NCBI GenBank assembly: GCA_017416765.1
Contig: JAFQBE010000020.1
Coordinates: 19,570-83,569, forward strand
Reading direction: 5' to 3'
Origin: Clostridia bacterium
GTDB taxonomy: Bacteria > Bacillota > Clostridia > Oscillospirales > Acutalibacteraceae
DNA: 64,000 bases
A program made the translations under genes and the position numbers. The notes below the pieces were generated by a model, which saw nothing but the letters and a program-made list of their open reading frames with translations, had not been told where the DNA came from and did not search any database. Shown here piece by piece: positions 32,111 through 41,003 of the stretch (position 1 is its first letter; the number at the start of each line of letters is the position of its first letter).

Positions 32111-34066
32111 TCATTTACTGTTTAAATATTCATCAATTGCTGCGCACAGCCTTGTCTGCGCTGTTTCTCTGTCACAATCGGCAAGCTGCGCCGCCGCCAT
32201 GGTAAAATGACCGCCGCCACCGAGTTTTTCCATAATAAGCTGAACATTCACTTCACCCAATGAACGAGCGGAAATATTAATTGCATTGCCTGCGGTGAAC
32301 ATTGCAAAGGACGCCGAAACAGAATCAATATTCAGCAGTTCATCAGCCGCCTGCGATGTTATTGTGCGTATATCATCCGATTCAATGGCGGCATACGCAA
32401 TTGCACAGCCCTTATAATTTTCTGCCGATGCAATAATTTCATTGCGCAGCTTGAAATTTTCCATTTTGTTCATGAACATTTTGCGCGCCTTTACCGTATC
32501 TGCACCCTTTGATTTCAGAAAAGCTGCCGCTTCAAAGGTACGAACGCCCGCTTTAAGCGCAAAATTGCGCGTATCAAGCATCACACCCGCAAGCATGGCT
32601 GTGGCATCGGTTGCCGTAATTTTGGGCTTTACGGGCATATACTGAAGCAATTCCGCCACCATTTCGCTGGCAGAGGATGCGTTGGGGTCATGCTGGAAAA
32701 CGATTGAATTGTTGATAAAATCAACATTCTTTCTGTGGTGGTCAATAACCACAACTGTTTTTGCCTCGTTATAAACTGCCGTACTTTCAAGCACTTCCGA
32801 ACGGTGGGTATCAACAATTATAAGCAGGGTCTTTTTATCAATCAGCTTTAGCGCCTGCGCTTCGGAGCAGAATACATTGCCTGCACTCTCTTCAACCGCA
32901 TCAATAAGCGGCTGCGCAAGCGACTGAGAGCGGTTTACGACAATTTTCGCGGTTTTGCCTGCGGCATTTGCCGCACACAGCATACCTACTGCCGAACCGA
33001 TGCTGTCCAAATCCGAAAAACGGTGACCCATTACAAGTACATTTGAGCTGTTTTCCATTAGCTTCTGTATGGCTGAAGCCACAATTCTTGTGCGCGCCTT
33101 ACTGCGCTTTTCAACGCCCTTTGAAGCGCCGCCGAAAAATTCATAATCGCCGTTTCGCAATATTGCAGCCTGATCGCCGCCCCTGCCTATAGCCATATCA
33201 AGCGCCTGACGCGCCTGCTGTTCGCCTTCGCGCAGGGTTGAGCTTTTGCCTATACCTATAGAAAGCGTGATACCTACCGTTTTACCTTCATATTCATAAT
33301 TTCTGATAGTATCAAGAATATCAAACTTGCGCTCAGCCATCTGAGTAAGGTCACGCTCTTCACAAACCACAACAAATCTGCCTTCACCGAGTTTGCGTAC
33401 AAGGCAAGTGTATTCTGAAAGCCATGTATCAATAAGCTTTTCCGCCTTGCTGCGCATGGCATCAAAATCGCCATCGGCATAGGACTGTTCAATTTCATCA
33501 AGGTTATCAATGCTGAAAAGCATTACATTCGGACGGGAAAGCAGATATTCATAATAGGTTTTGCGCATCTGCGTTTCATCCGAAAAGATAAGCGCATAGC
33601 AATCCTCTTCCCTAATTTTCAATGGGAAGGGATAGACCGAATACGAATTATCCTCAATATCGGTATATATTCTGTCGCTGTTGGCAATATCTTCCACGCT
33701 GTGTCCGCTCAAAAACTGTGTTACATCGTCGCTTACAATGCGCAATTCACCCGCAACGCGTGTACTGAAAAGCGCATTGAACCAGAGAATTCTGCCCGAA
33801 GCCGTGGTAACAAGCACCGGCAAGGGAAAATTCACAAGGTTATCTTTTTCGGAAAAATCGTAGGCTTTATTGAGCGATGAAATCATTTCATCGGTATGCT
33901 TCATTGACAGCAGGCTGTTCACTACAGCAAAGACCGCCAAAGCCGCAAGAATTGCAAGCTCAATAAAAGCCGCCGCTTTATTATAACGCAGAGTTACAAG
34001 CGCCGTAAAAAGTGACACAGCAAGAATTCCGAAAACGACAATGTTGTTTTTGAAAAAGCGCTTCAA
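32111..34066 (-). CDS. gdpP: GdpP-type cyclic-di-AMP phosphodiesterase
   Basis: This 651-residue membrane enzyme cleaves c-di-AMP to pApA. Two N-terminal membrane helices (about 8-52) lead to a PAS-like domain, a degenerate GGDEF-like domain (about 170-310), and the DHH/DHHA1 core. Metal motifs are MGHRFSDLDSIG, IIVDTHR, VIDHHRK and the terminal GGGGHFTMAAAQ. The TTG start lies six bases after GGAGGTG, which overlaps the end of rnjA, so the two are translationally coupled. Its product level would set c-di-AMP, which in relatives controls K+ uptake, wall stress and osmotic balance; the Trk/Ktr genes at 27.7-29.7 kb are likely targets. Confidence 0.93.
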   Translation of the reverse strand: MKRFFKNNIVVFGILAVSLFTALVTLRYNKAAAFIELAILAALAVFAVVNSLLSMKHTDEMISSLNKAYDFSEKDNLVNFPLPVLVTTASGRILWFNALFSTRVAGELRIVSDDVTQFLSGHSVEDIANSDRIYTDIEDNSYSVYPFPLKIREEDCYALIFSDETQMRKTYYEYLLSRPNVMLFSIDNLDEIEQSYADGDFDAMRSKAEKLIDTWLSEYTCLVRKLGEGRFVVVCEERDLTQMAERKFDILDTIRNYEYEGKTVGITLSIGIGKSSTLREGEQQARQALDMAIGRGGDQAAILRNGDYEFFGGASKGVEKRSKARTRIVASAIQKLMENSSNVLVMGHRFSDLDSIGSAVGMLCAANAAGKTAKIVVNRSQSLAQPLIDAVEESAGNVFCSEAQALKLIDKKTLLIIVDTHRSEVLESTAVYNEAKTVVVIDHHRKNVDFINNSIVFQHDPNASSASEMVAELLQYMPVKPKITATDATAMLAGVMLDTRNFALKAGVRTFEAAAFLKSKGADTVKARKMFMNKMENFKLRNEIIASAENYKGCAIAYAAIESDDIRTITSQAADELLNIDSVSASFAMFTAGNAINISARSLGEVNVQLIMEKLGGGGHFTMAAAQLADCDRETAQTRLCAAIDEYLNSK

Positions 34067-34069
34067 GCA

Positions 34070-35953
34070 TTACACCTCCATAATTATCGGCACTATCATC
34101 GGACTGCGCTTTGTACGCTCAAAAACAAAGGAAGAAATAACATCTCTCACCTTGGTTTTTGCCGCCATAATATCTGACGGATTTTTTCTGAGCCGTTCTT
34201 CAAGAGCATCGTAAGCCACATGCTTGGCTTCCTCAATAAGCTCTTCGGCTTCCTTTACATACACAAAGCCCCTTGTAATAATATCGGGACCGGAAACTAT
34301 ATAGCCTGTATCGGGTTCAACACTTGCGGCAATGATAATAATACCGTCCTGTGAAAGGTGCTTTCTGTCGCGCAGTACTATATTGCCTACATCACCTACG
34401 CCTGAACCGTCAACAAAAATTTTACCTGCAGGCACAGTACCCGCAACCTTCATTGTGCTGTCGCTCAGTTCAACAAGCAGACCGTTATCCGCAACTATAA
34501 TATTTTTACTGTCAAAGCCCATGGATTCGGCAAGCAGCCTGTGCTTTTGAAGGTGCTTCTGCTCACCGTGAACGGGAATAAAATATTTCGGGCGCACAAG
34601 GCTCATAATCATTTTCAGCTCTTCCTGACAGGCATGACCCGAAACATGAACATCGTACATTTTTTCGTAAATTACTTCCGCACCGAGCTTCATAAGCTCA
34701 TTTACAACCTTACTGACAGTTTTTTCGTTACCGGGAATTGGTGTGGCAGAAATTATAATATAGTCCATCGGTCCGACCTCTACCCTACGGTGGTCAGAAA
34801 AAGCCATACGGGTAAGGGCTGACATGGGTTCACCCTGACTGCCGGTGGTGATAATTACCATTTTATCTTCCGGGTAACGCTTTAGCATATCAAGGCTGAC
34901 AATGATACCCTCCGGTACATCAATATAGCCGAGTTCCTTTGCTATTGCAACAACATTTTCAAGGCTTCTGCCGGAAAGGGCAACCTTTCTGCCCAAAGCA
35001 GCAGCAGTATTTATAATCTGCTGAACGCGGTGAATGTTGGAGGCAAAGGTAGCAACAATTATCCTGCGGTTACCTGCGCTGCGGAAAAGCTTATCAAATG
35101 ATTCGCCGACCTTACTTTCGCTTTCGGTATAGCCGGGGCGTTCTGCATTGGTTGAATCGGACAGCAGAGCAAGCACACCCTCTGTACCGATTTGTGCAAG
35201 GCGGTTTAAATCAATAGGCTCGCCGTCAATAGGTGTCATATCAATTTTAAAATCGCCCATCTGCACTATTGTGCCGCCATCGCAACGGATTGCAAGGGCA
35301 ACGGCATCGGGAATTGAATGGTTTACATGAATAAGCTCTACGGCAAAATCGCCAAGCTTAACCGTATCACCGGGCTTTACAACATTGAGCTTTGCGCTTG
35401 AAAGCAGGTTATGCTCCTTGAGCTTGCCTTCAATAAGACCTATGGTAAGCTTTGTTGAATAAATCGGGATGTTTACGGTTTTTAAAAGATACGCAAGACC
35501 GCCGATATGGTCTTCATGACCGTGAGTTACAACAATACCCTTGATTTTGTCGATATTCTTTTCGACATATGAAAAATCGGGCAATACAAGGTCAACACCC
35601 AATAAATCGGGCTCCGGAAAAGCAAGACCGCAATCCACAAGGAACATACTGTCTTTATACTCATAAAGAGTCATATTCTTACCGACTTCGTTAAGACCGC
35701 CAAGGAAAGCAATGCGAACGGGCAATTTTTCCACCGCCTTTTTCTTCTGCTTTTGTTTATGGGGTTTGGGCTGTTTTGCAGGCTTTTCCTGCTTTGTGTT
35801 TTTTTCCTGCTTTGCAGGTTTTTGCGTTTTGGGCTGTTCAGCCTGCTGACGCTGTGAAATTTTGGAATAACGGGCAAACTTTTTGCCCTTGCTTTTCTTT
35901 TCGGGATTCTGCTGAAAAGCATTTTTTTCAAAAGAGTTTTCTTTTTTTGCCAT
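34070..35953 (-). CDS. rnjA: Ribonuclease J
   Basis: This 627-residue metallo-beta-lactamase/beta-CASP nuclease has 5'-to-3' exo- and endonuclease activity in mRNA decay and rRNA maturation. The core begins at VRIAFLGGLNEVGKN (about 79-93), the metal motif is THGHEDHIGG (143-152), and the beta-CASP and C-terminal domains follow. Residues 1-76 are an unusual Lys/Gln/Pro-rich tail that is probably disordered and may bind RNA. I chose the ATG at 35953; no clear Shine-Dalgarno precedes it, and an in-frame TTG at 36013 would put a 9-bp hairpin inside the coding region. It is followed by gdpP with a three-base gap. Confidence 0.93.
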   Translation of the reverse strand: MAKKENSFEKNAFQQNPEKKSKGKKFARYSKISQRQQAEQPKTQKPAKQEKNTKQEKPAKQPKPHKQKQKKKAVEKLPVRIAFLGGLNEVGKNMTLYEYKDSMFLVDCGLAFPEPDLLGVDLVLPDFSYVEKNIDKIKGIVVTHGHEDHIGGLAYLLKTVNIPIYSTKLTIGLIEGKLKEHNLLSSAKLNVVKPGDTVKLGDFAVELIHVNHSIPDAVALAIRCDGGTIVQMGDFKIDMTPIDGEPIDLNRLAQIGTEGVLALLSDSTNAERPGYTESESKVGESFDKLFRSAGNRRIIVATFASNIHRVQQIINTAAALGRKVALSGRSLENVVAIAKELGYIDVPEGIIVSLDMLKRYPEDKMVIITTGSQGEPMSALTRMAFSDHRRVEVGPMDYIIISATPIPGNEKTVSKVVNELMKLGAEVIYEKMYDVHVSGHACQEELKMIMSLVRPKYFIPVHGEQKHLQKHRLLAESMGFDSKNIIVADNGLLVELSDSTMKVAGTVPAGKIFVDGSGVGDVGNIVLRDRKHLSQDGIIIIAASVEPDTGYIVSGPDIITRGFVYVKEAEELIEEAKHVAYDALEERLRKNPSDIMAAKTKVRDVISSFVFERTKRSPMIVPIIMEV

Positions 35954-35984
35954 ACTGTTTTTAATTTTGCCAAGACAAAACCGA

Positions 35985-36064
35985 CCGTTTGAAATTTCGT
36001 ATTCAAACGGCAAGAAATATTTTTAAAGATTTGAATTCGATTTTGTCACAAAAAATCCTTTCTG
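35985..36064 (-). promoter_or_regulatory. rnjA leader with hairpin and possible 8-residue leader peptide
   Basis: On the minus strand an AGAAAGGA ribosome-site-like sequence (36063-36056) precedes GTG at 36049 opening an eight-codon frame (MTKSNSNL) that ends in TAA at 36023. Downstream a 9-bp perfect hairpin (36010-36002 with 35993-35985, 8-nt loop) precedes the weakly marked rnjA start. This could be a regulatory leader, for example for autocontrol by RNase J; it is unproven. Confidence 0.35.
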
Positions 36065-36156
36065 TTTTTATTTTGGTTGATTATATTATTATCTGTCTAA
36101 CGCCCAAGACAGATTAAAATTCATTATTATTTTTCTATTATATAACAACAGTAAAT

Positions 36157-37239
36157 TTATGTCAAGCAAACCGCTTTTGTGACTACAGCCGCCAATTCCT
36201 GCGCGGTTTCTGCATCAGCTGCCTGAACCTCAAGACAGTATTTGCCTGCGCGTGAACACGCAGTTACAAGCATATTCCCCTGCTTTGCTCTTGCAAAAAC
36301 ACCGCCGTTGATATCCGTTACCACTTCTTCACACTCAATAATATCCGCAATATCGGAAAGCGTAAACGAACTTGAAAAATTCTTACGGCTTACAGAAGCT
36401 GCAGGCAGTTTATTGCAAAGCGTTGCAAGACCGCAGCCGTATAACGCCATATAATACATAAGCCTTGCCGCAAGAAAGACGGCATCCCTTTGCCATAGTT
36501 CATTGCCGCCCGCAAAGCTGCAAATTATTTTTGCGCCGCTTTTATCCGCAATTTTTTCAAGTTCTACAGACGAAAAAAACGGCACTTCAATATCTATTCC
36601 GTTTTCAGCTTCACACGCGGCACAGGCATCATACAGCACAGAATGGGAATGAATATGACCCAATTCGTCAACCGCGCTCAGCACCAAGCCCGAGCGGCTC
36701 AAAGAAAAGGATATTTTTCCGCCTGTACTGCCGCCCAAGGCATACAGCCCCCTTTTCAGCACCGCAGCAACAGCAGAATCCGAGCATTTTATATTAACCT
36801 TTATGTTTTCAAAGCTATGTGAAAAATCCACAAGGCATTTATAATAAACATCATCAAGCGTTGCAAAAATTATCTCGCCGCCCTTTTCATCGGGCAGAGA
36901 ATTCTGTGCGGCAAGCCGTGACAGCTCATCCTCCTGCAAGGCAGTAACAGCACTTGCACTGCTGTTATAAACCGATATAAGATTATTGCTGCCGACGAAA
37001 AACATACCATCCAGATCAAAATGCCGTGCCGCAAAAGAAAGCTGAGCTTCAAAGCAGTTTTCAAAAACAACGGCACAACCGCCCGCTTTTTTAACACCTT
37101 TTGCAAGGCTTTTAATGCAAGAATTTTTTTCACGGCTGAAAACACCTATTTTTCTGCCTAACACTTTCACAGCGGCTTTACCGATACTTTCACCTGCCGC
37201 AGCACTCAACCGCGAATTCAACACACAAAACGATTTCAT
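36157..37239 (-). CDS. Degenerate phosphohexomutase-like protein
   Basis: This 360-residue protein seems to be a decayed relative of GlmM/phosphomannomutase. The order of elements matches: an N-terminal SAAAGESIGKAA helix, a VGRKIGVFSREKN strand where mutases have their GRDTR, and VGSNNLISVYN (82-92) where they have the catalytic TASHNP-x-x-YNG. FSLSRSGLVLSAVDELG (178-194) stands where they have the metal-binding GDGDR---VDE-G. The catalytic Ser and the metal Asp residues are all replaced, so it cannot be a normal mutase. It is rich in Ala and Cys. The start follows AAGGAG. It lies upstream of rnjA on the same strand. It may be a sensor of sugar phosphates or a scaffold; the family assignment is moderate. 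Confidence 0.5.
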   Translation of the reverse strand: MKSFCVLNSRLSAAAGESIGKAAVKVLGRKIGVFSREKNSCIKSLAKGVKKAGGCAVVFENCFEAQLSFAARHFDLDGMFFVGSNNLISVYNSSASAVTALQEDELSRLAAQNSLPDEKGGEIIFATLDDVYYKCLVDFSHSFENIKVNIKCSDSAVAAVLKRGLYALGGSTGGKISFSLSRSGLVLSAVDELGHIHSHSVLYDACAACEAENGIDIEVPFFSSVELEKIADKSGAKIICSFAGGNELWQRDAVFLAARLMYYMALYGCGLATLCNKLPAASVSRKNFSSSFTLSDIADIIECEEVVTDINGGVFARAKQGNMLVTACSRAGKYCLEVQAADAETAQELAAVVTKAVCLT

Positions 37240-37317
37240 TTTTGGCTCCTTAATTAATTGTAATACTTTTATGTAACGGCTTGATTATTGACAGATTTAT
37301 ATGCAAATAATCCTTAA

Positions 37318-37336
37318 ATTGTGTTGTAAACACAAT
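37318..37336. promoter_or_regulatory. 19-nt dyad, operator-like, upstream of rnhA
   Basis: Inverted repeat attgtgtt-gta-aacacaat (8-bp arms, 3-nt centre) overlaps a possible TTGTAA -35 (37324-37329), with TAATAT 17 bases downstream (37347-37352). It fits a repressor site for rnhA or for the divergent gene; no regulator is known. Confidence 0.4.
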
Positions 37337-37383
37337 AAAAAAATGTTAATATAGTTTTAGTTTTTAAATAAGGAATTTCAATT

Positions 37384-37848
37384 ATGTCAAATGAACTTAA
37401 ACAAATAGAACTCTTTGCTGACGGAGCCTGCTCCGGTAACCCCGGTCCCGGCGGCTGGGGTACAATACTGCGCTTTGGCGGCAAAGAAAAGGAGCTTTCG
37501 GGCGGCAGTGCTGACACAACAAATAACCGCATGGAAATTACTGCTGTACTTGAAGGCTTAAAAGCATTAAAATATCCCTGCCGTGTTACCGTTACAACAG
37601 ATTCACAGTATGTATATAATTCAATTACCAAGGGCTGGGCTGAGGGCTGGAGAAAAAACGGCTGGATTAAAAAAGATAAAAAGCCGGCACTCAATGCCGA
37701 CCTTTGGGAAGAACTGCTTAATGAAATTGCCAAGCACGAAGTGAATTTCGTATGGATTAAAGGTCACAACGGACACAGCGAAAATGAACGCTGCGACGCG
37801 CTCGCAGTCGCCATGTCCGAAAAGTATAAAAACAACAAAAATAATTAA
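37384..37848 (+). CDS. rnhA: Ribonuclease HI
   Basis: This 154-residue enzyme degrades the RNA strand of RNA-DNA hybrids, for example primers and R-loops. The full DEDD active site is visible: D13 ([12 protein letters not shown]), E51 (NRMEIT), D73 (TTDSQY) and D138 (ERCDALA); the handle-region basic stretch [13 protein letters not shown] (about 88-100) is present as in E. coli-type RNase HI. The start is ATG at 37384 with AAGGAA upstream. Its stop codon overlaps the convergent spoIVA stop by four bases, with no terminator between. Confidence 0.97.
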   Translation: MSNELKQIELFADGACSGNPGPGGWGTILRFGGKEKELSGGSADTTNNRMEITAVLEGLKALKYPCRVTVTTDSQYVYNSITKGWAEGWRKNGWIKKDKKPALNADLWEELLNEIAKHEVNFVWIKGHNGHSENERCDALAVAMSEKYKNNKNN

Positions 37849-39323
37849 AGAATAATACAGATAAGTCCGCTGCAGCCCTCGTTTATTACCTTTTCAAGCG
37901 TTTCCTGCAGCTTCATTCTGGCTTCATTCGGCATTCTGCCGAGCTTATTGTGCAAGCCCTCATTCACAAGTTCATTGAGCGACTTGCCGAAGATATTTGA
38001 CTGCCATATTTTTATCGGGTCTTCTTCAAATTCTTTGAGCAGGTAATTCACAAGCTCTTCACTCTGCGATTCTGAACCGACAATGGGTGCAACCTCAGTG
38101 GTAATATTAGCGCGCATCATATGCACACTCGGTGCAGACGCACGAAGGCGCACGCCGTATTTGCCGCCCTGCTTCATTATTTCGGGTTCTTCAAGGGTAA
38201 GTTCTTCAATAGACGGCATAACAATTCCGTAACCTGTTGCTTCAACTTCATCAAGCGCATTTTTGAGCCTTTCATAGGCTCTTTTTGTTTTATTAAGGGC
38301 AAGCATTTCATTCATCAGAGCCTGTTCATCGGCTATCTGTGTACCTGTAACTTCGCTTAAAGTATTGAAGAAAAGAGCGGGGTCGGTTTTAGCATTGACT
38401 AAGGCGCTGCCAGTTGAAAGGTCCATTGACCCGACCTTTACGGCAGAAAGACAATCACATTCACCGAGCATTTTTGCAAACTGCGGAACATCACGCACGC
38501 GGTGCAGGTGCTTTGCAGCATTTGTTACTGCATCATCAACCGCAATTCGCAACGGATGCTGAGGATTAAGGCTCATCATCCAGCCCGGCAGGTTAACACC
38601 GACCTGCTTAATCGGAAATTCAAACAGCACCTGCCGCAGGATTTCTTTTATTTCGTTTTCACCTGCGGTTTTACAGTTCATGGGAATAACGGGTACACCG
38701 TAACCCTCAACCATCTCGGCGGCAAGTTCACGCGTTGCTGCTGAATCCGGCGAAACGCTGTTAAGCAGAACAACAAATGGTTTGCCGAGTGCTTTAAGCT
38801 CATCAATTACGCGCTTTTCTGCTTCAATATATTCAGAGCGGTCAATTTCGCCTATTGTACCGTCGGTTGTTATTACAATTCCGATAGTTGAATGTTCGTC
38901 AATTACCTTTTTTGTGCCGAGCTCCGCCGCCATATTGAAGGGTATTTCCTTTTCAAACCACGGTGTTTTTACCATGCGCGGCTGTTCGTTTTCGATATAT
39001 CCGAGCGCACCGGGCACAATATAGCCTACACAGTCAATCATACGAACGCGAATTTCCACTCCGCCCGAAAGCGTAACTCCTACCGCATCTTCAGGGATAA
39101 ACTTGGGCTCGGTTGTCATAATCGTTCTGCCTGCAGCAGACTGCGGAAGCTCATCAGTTGCTCTTTCACGCTTTGCAGAATCCGAAATATTCGGAATAAC
39201 CAATTCGTCCATAAACCGCTTGATAAAGGTTGATTTACCCGTACGCACAGGACCGACAACACCGATATAGATATCGCCGTTTGTTCTTGTGGCAATATCA
39301 CTGTAAATATTCTTTTGTTCCAT
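37845..39323 (-). CDS. spoIVA: Stage IV sporulation protein A (spore coat assembly ATPase)
   Basis: SpoIVA polymerises on the forespore outer membrane with ATP hydrolysis and forms the base layer of the spore coat. The 492-residue length is that of the family. The N-terminal Walker A is [17 protein letters not shown] (about 21-37), with TTEPKFIP and the DCVGY Walker B-like region, and the conserved C-terminal end used for membrane anchoring is present. It marks the host as an endospore former. The start follows AAGGAGG. It lies 16 bases downstream of a SPOCS-LysM gene, its likely operon partner. Mother-cell sigma factor control is expected, but I could not see a convincing SigE promoter. Confidence 0.97.
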   Translation of the reverse strand: MEQKNIYSDIATRTNGDIYIGVVGPVRTGKSTFIKRFMDELVIPNISDSAKRERATDELPQSAAGRTIMTTEPKFIPEDAVGVTLSGGVEIRVRMIDCVGYIVPGALGYIENEQPRMVKTPWFEKEIPFNMAAELGTKKVIDEHSTIGIVITTDGTIGEIDRSEYIEAEKRVIDELKALGKPFVVLLNSVSPDSAATRELAAEMVEGYGVPVIPMNCKTAGENEIKEILRQVLFEFPIKQVGVNLPGWMMSLNPQHPLRIAVDDAVTNAAKHLHRVRDVPQFAKMLGECDCLSAVKVGSMDLSTGSALVNAKTDPALFFNTLSEVTGTQIADEQALMNEMLALNKTKRAYERLKNALDEVEATGYGIVMPSIEELTLEEPEIMKQGGKYGVRLRASAPSVHMMRANITTEVAPIVGSESQSEELVNYLLKEFEEDPIKIWQSNIFGKSLNELVNEGLHNKLGRMPNEARMKLQETLEKVINEGCSGLICIIL

Positions 39324-39339
39324 ATTTATATATCCTCCT

Positions 39340-40863
39340 TCAAAGACGGGGTATAATCAGCATTGTGCGCTCGTTTAAGGTTGAACTGTTAAGTGAGTTG
39401 CGTGTACGCACCGCATCCTGCGTTGCACCGTACTTTTTAGCTATATCCCATAAGTTTTCGCCTTTATCGCCGAAATAAACGGTTACAGCCGGTGCATTAG
39501 CGTTACACTTTTTCTCACCCTCGCTTATGGAAGAAACTACGGTACGGTTATGCTGTGAAAATACCTGACCGCTGACATCAAACTGTACACGCGCGTGCAG
39601 AGTATCACCGTTTCCGCTCAAAGCAAGACCGCTCACCTGAACATGTGGCTGACAAGAAAGCATACCGCCATCAAGTTCAACGGGCTTTGCATGGCGATAA
39701 TCAACTCTGCGCTGTGCAAAGCACGGCTTACCTTCGGAATCGAGGTACAGCACACACACCGTTACCGCACCGCTGATTTCAAGCTTATCCCCTGCCGTTG
39801 CGCACACGCAGGTAAGGTCACAGCAATACGAATCCAGAACACGCTCAACCTTTGAACCCGAAAAATCAAGGTCTGACGGTAAAACAAAGGTTTCGTTTAG
39901 AGATGCGGCAATCCGCGGCTGTACAAGTGAATTTTTATCAATTACGGGGTCATGAGTAAGAGAATAAGCATCTTCAACTATGGGGCAGACCTTTTCCCTG
40001 TAGCCGTAAACGGTAGCACACAAGCAGGCTGAAACATCAAGCCGCTTCATTTCACCGCTTTCGTCAGCTTTAAGCTGTACATCAAGCGCTGAAACATCAA
40101 GCGCAACATCGCACACGCAGTTTTCATCAACACCGTCAAGCTCAATAATACGGCTGACAGGCATGGTATGTTCAAGCTTTGAAACTATTCCGTCCTCATT
40201 ACAAAGGCTGAAACATATTTTCAAATCGCCTTTTACTAAAATTTTATTAGATACGGTTTTGATTTCGGTTATAACAGGCCGCGCCGCAGAATACAGAACG
40301 CTTTTTATTTTTCCTTTTTCTTCGGGAATTGTTACAACCTCGCTCATTTCAAAAAGCTTTGCGGTACAGCCAACGGCATTGCAAACGGTAACATTCTGCG
40401 TTTTAAGCTGTATACCTTCACCGCCCGCATCACACACAAATTCATTTCTTTCACACACTACGACAGAAAAAAGAACTGTTACACAGGCATGAACATCTAC
40501 CCTGCGCGGACTGACTGCGCGGCAGTTGACATAGCTTGTTTTAGCCTTGACAAGAACCGTTGAATCCTGTGCAAGACCGCTCATTTCAACGTATTTACTA
40601 AGCGGTACATTCTGTTCAAAGCAGGCAATTTTATCATCATCGCCCACATACATCAGCTTTATAACCGCATTGCCAAGCGCGGTTATGCGGTTACCCGTAA
40701 TATCTACGCTTGTTATTCCCGGTTCAACGCTGCAGCAAAGCACGCTTTTTATATCACAGCAATAATCCGGCAGAGTCAGGTCACAATCCACACTTTGTTC
40801 CGCTTTCGCTTCGCGGAGTATGCGGCAGGTGCAAAGCTCTTGCTTATCTACATTCATATCCAT
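39340..40863 (-). CDS. SPOCS (DUF3794) and LysM domain spore-envelope protein
   Basis: This 507-residue protein has tandem SPOCS-type (DUF3794) beta-rich domains: one is recognisable near the N-terminus (DLTLPDYCCDIKSVLC) and others around 170-270 and 310-440. It ends with a LysM domain (about 458-507, GENLWDIAKKY). Related Clostridia proteins sit in the spore coat or exosporium. The protein is rich in cysteine, often as CC or CxC, which suggests disulphide cross-linking in the coat. The start is ATG after AAGGAGAGG. It precedes spoIVA by 16 bases, supporting a shared mother-cell operon. Confidence 0.85.
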   Translation of the reverse strand: MDMNVDKQELCTCRILREAKAEQSVDCDLTLPDYCCDIKSVLCCSVEPGITSVDITGNRITALGNAVIKLMYVGDDDKIACFEQNVPLSKYVEMSGLAQDSTVLVKAKTSYVNCRAVSPRRVDVHACVTVLFSVVVCERNEFVCDAGGEGIQLKTQNVTVCNAVGCTAKLFEMSEVVTIPEEKGKIKSVLYSAARPVITEIKTVSNKILVKGDLKICFSLCNEDGIVSKLEHTMPVSRIIELDGVDENCVCDVALDVSALDVQLKADESGEMKRLDVSACLCATVYGYREKVCPIVEDAYSLTHDPVIDKNSLVQPRIAASLNETFVLPSDLDFSGSKVERVLDSYCCDLTCVCATAGDKLEISGAVTVCVLYLDSEGKPCFAQRRVDYRHAKPVELDGGMLSCQPHVQVSGLALSGNGDTLHARVQFDVSGQVFSQHNRTVVSSISEGEKKCNANAPAVTVYFGDKGENLWDIAKKYGATQDAVRTRNSLNSSTLNERTMLIIPRL

Positions 40864-40941
40864 AAATTTTACCTCTCCTTCAAAGAATTCTTGGAATTAA
40901 ATAAGCTCACTCTAAATCTATTCAACACCTGTCCGCAATAT

Positions 40942-40988
40942 TACAAAAAGAAAAGAGTTCTCCTCAGGTTATCACCCAAAGAGAACTC
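40942..40988 (-). terminator. Terminator after the acyltransferase gene
   Basis: On the minus strand gagttctc and gagaactc (8 bp, 18-nt loop) are followed by TTTTCTTTTTG. It separates the acyltransferase from the downstream spore genes. Confidence 0.7.
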
Positions 40989-41003
40989 ATGTTCTATGTA
41001 TTA

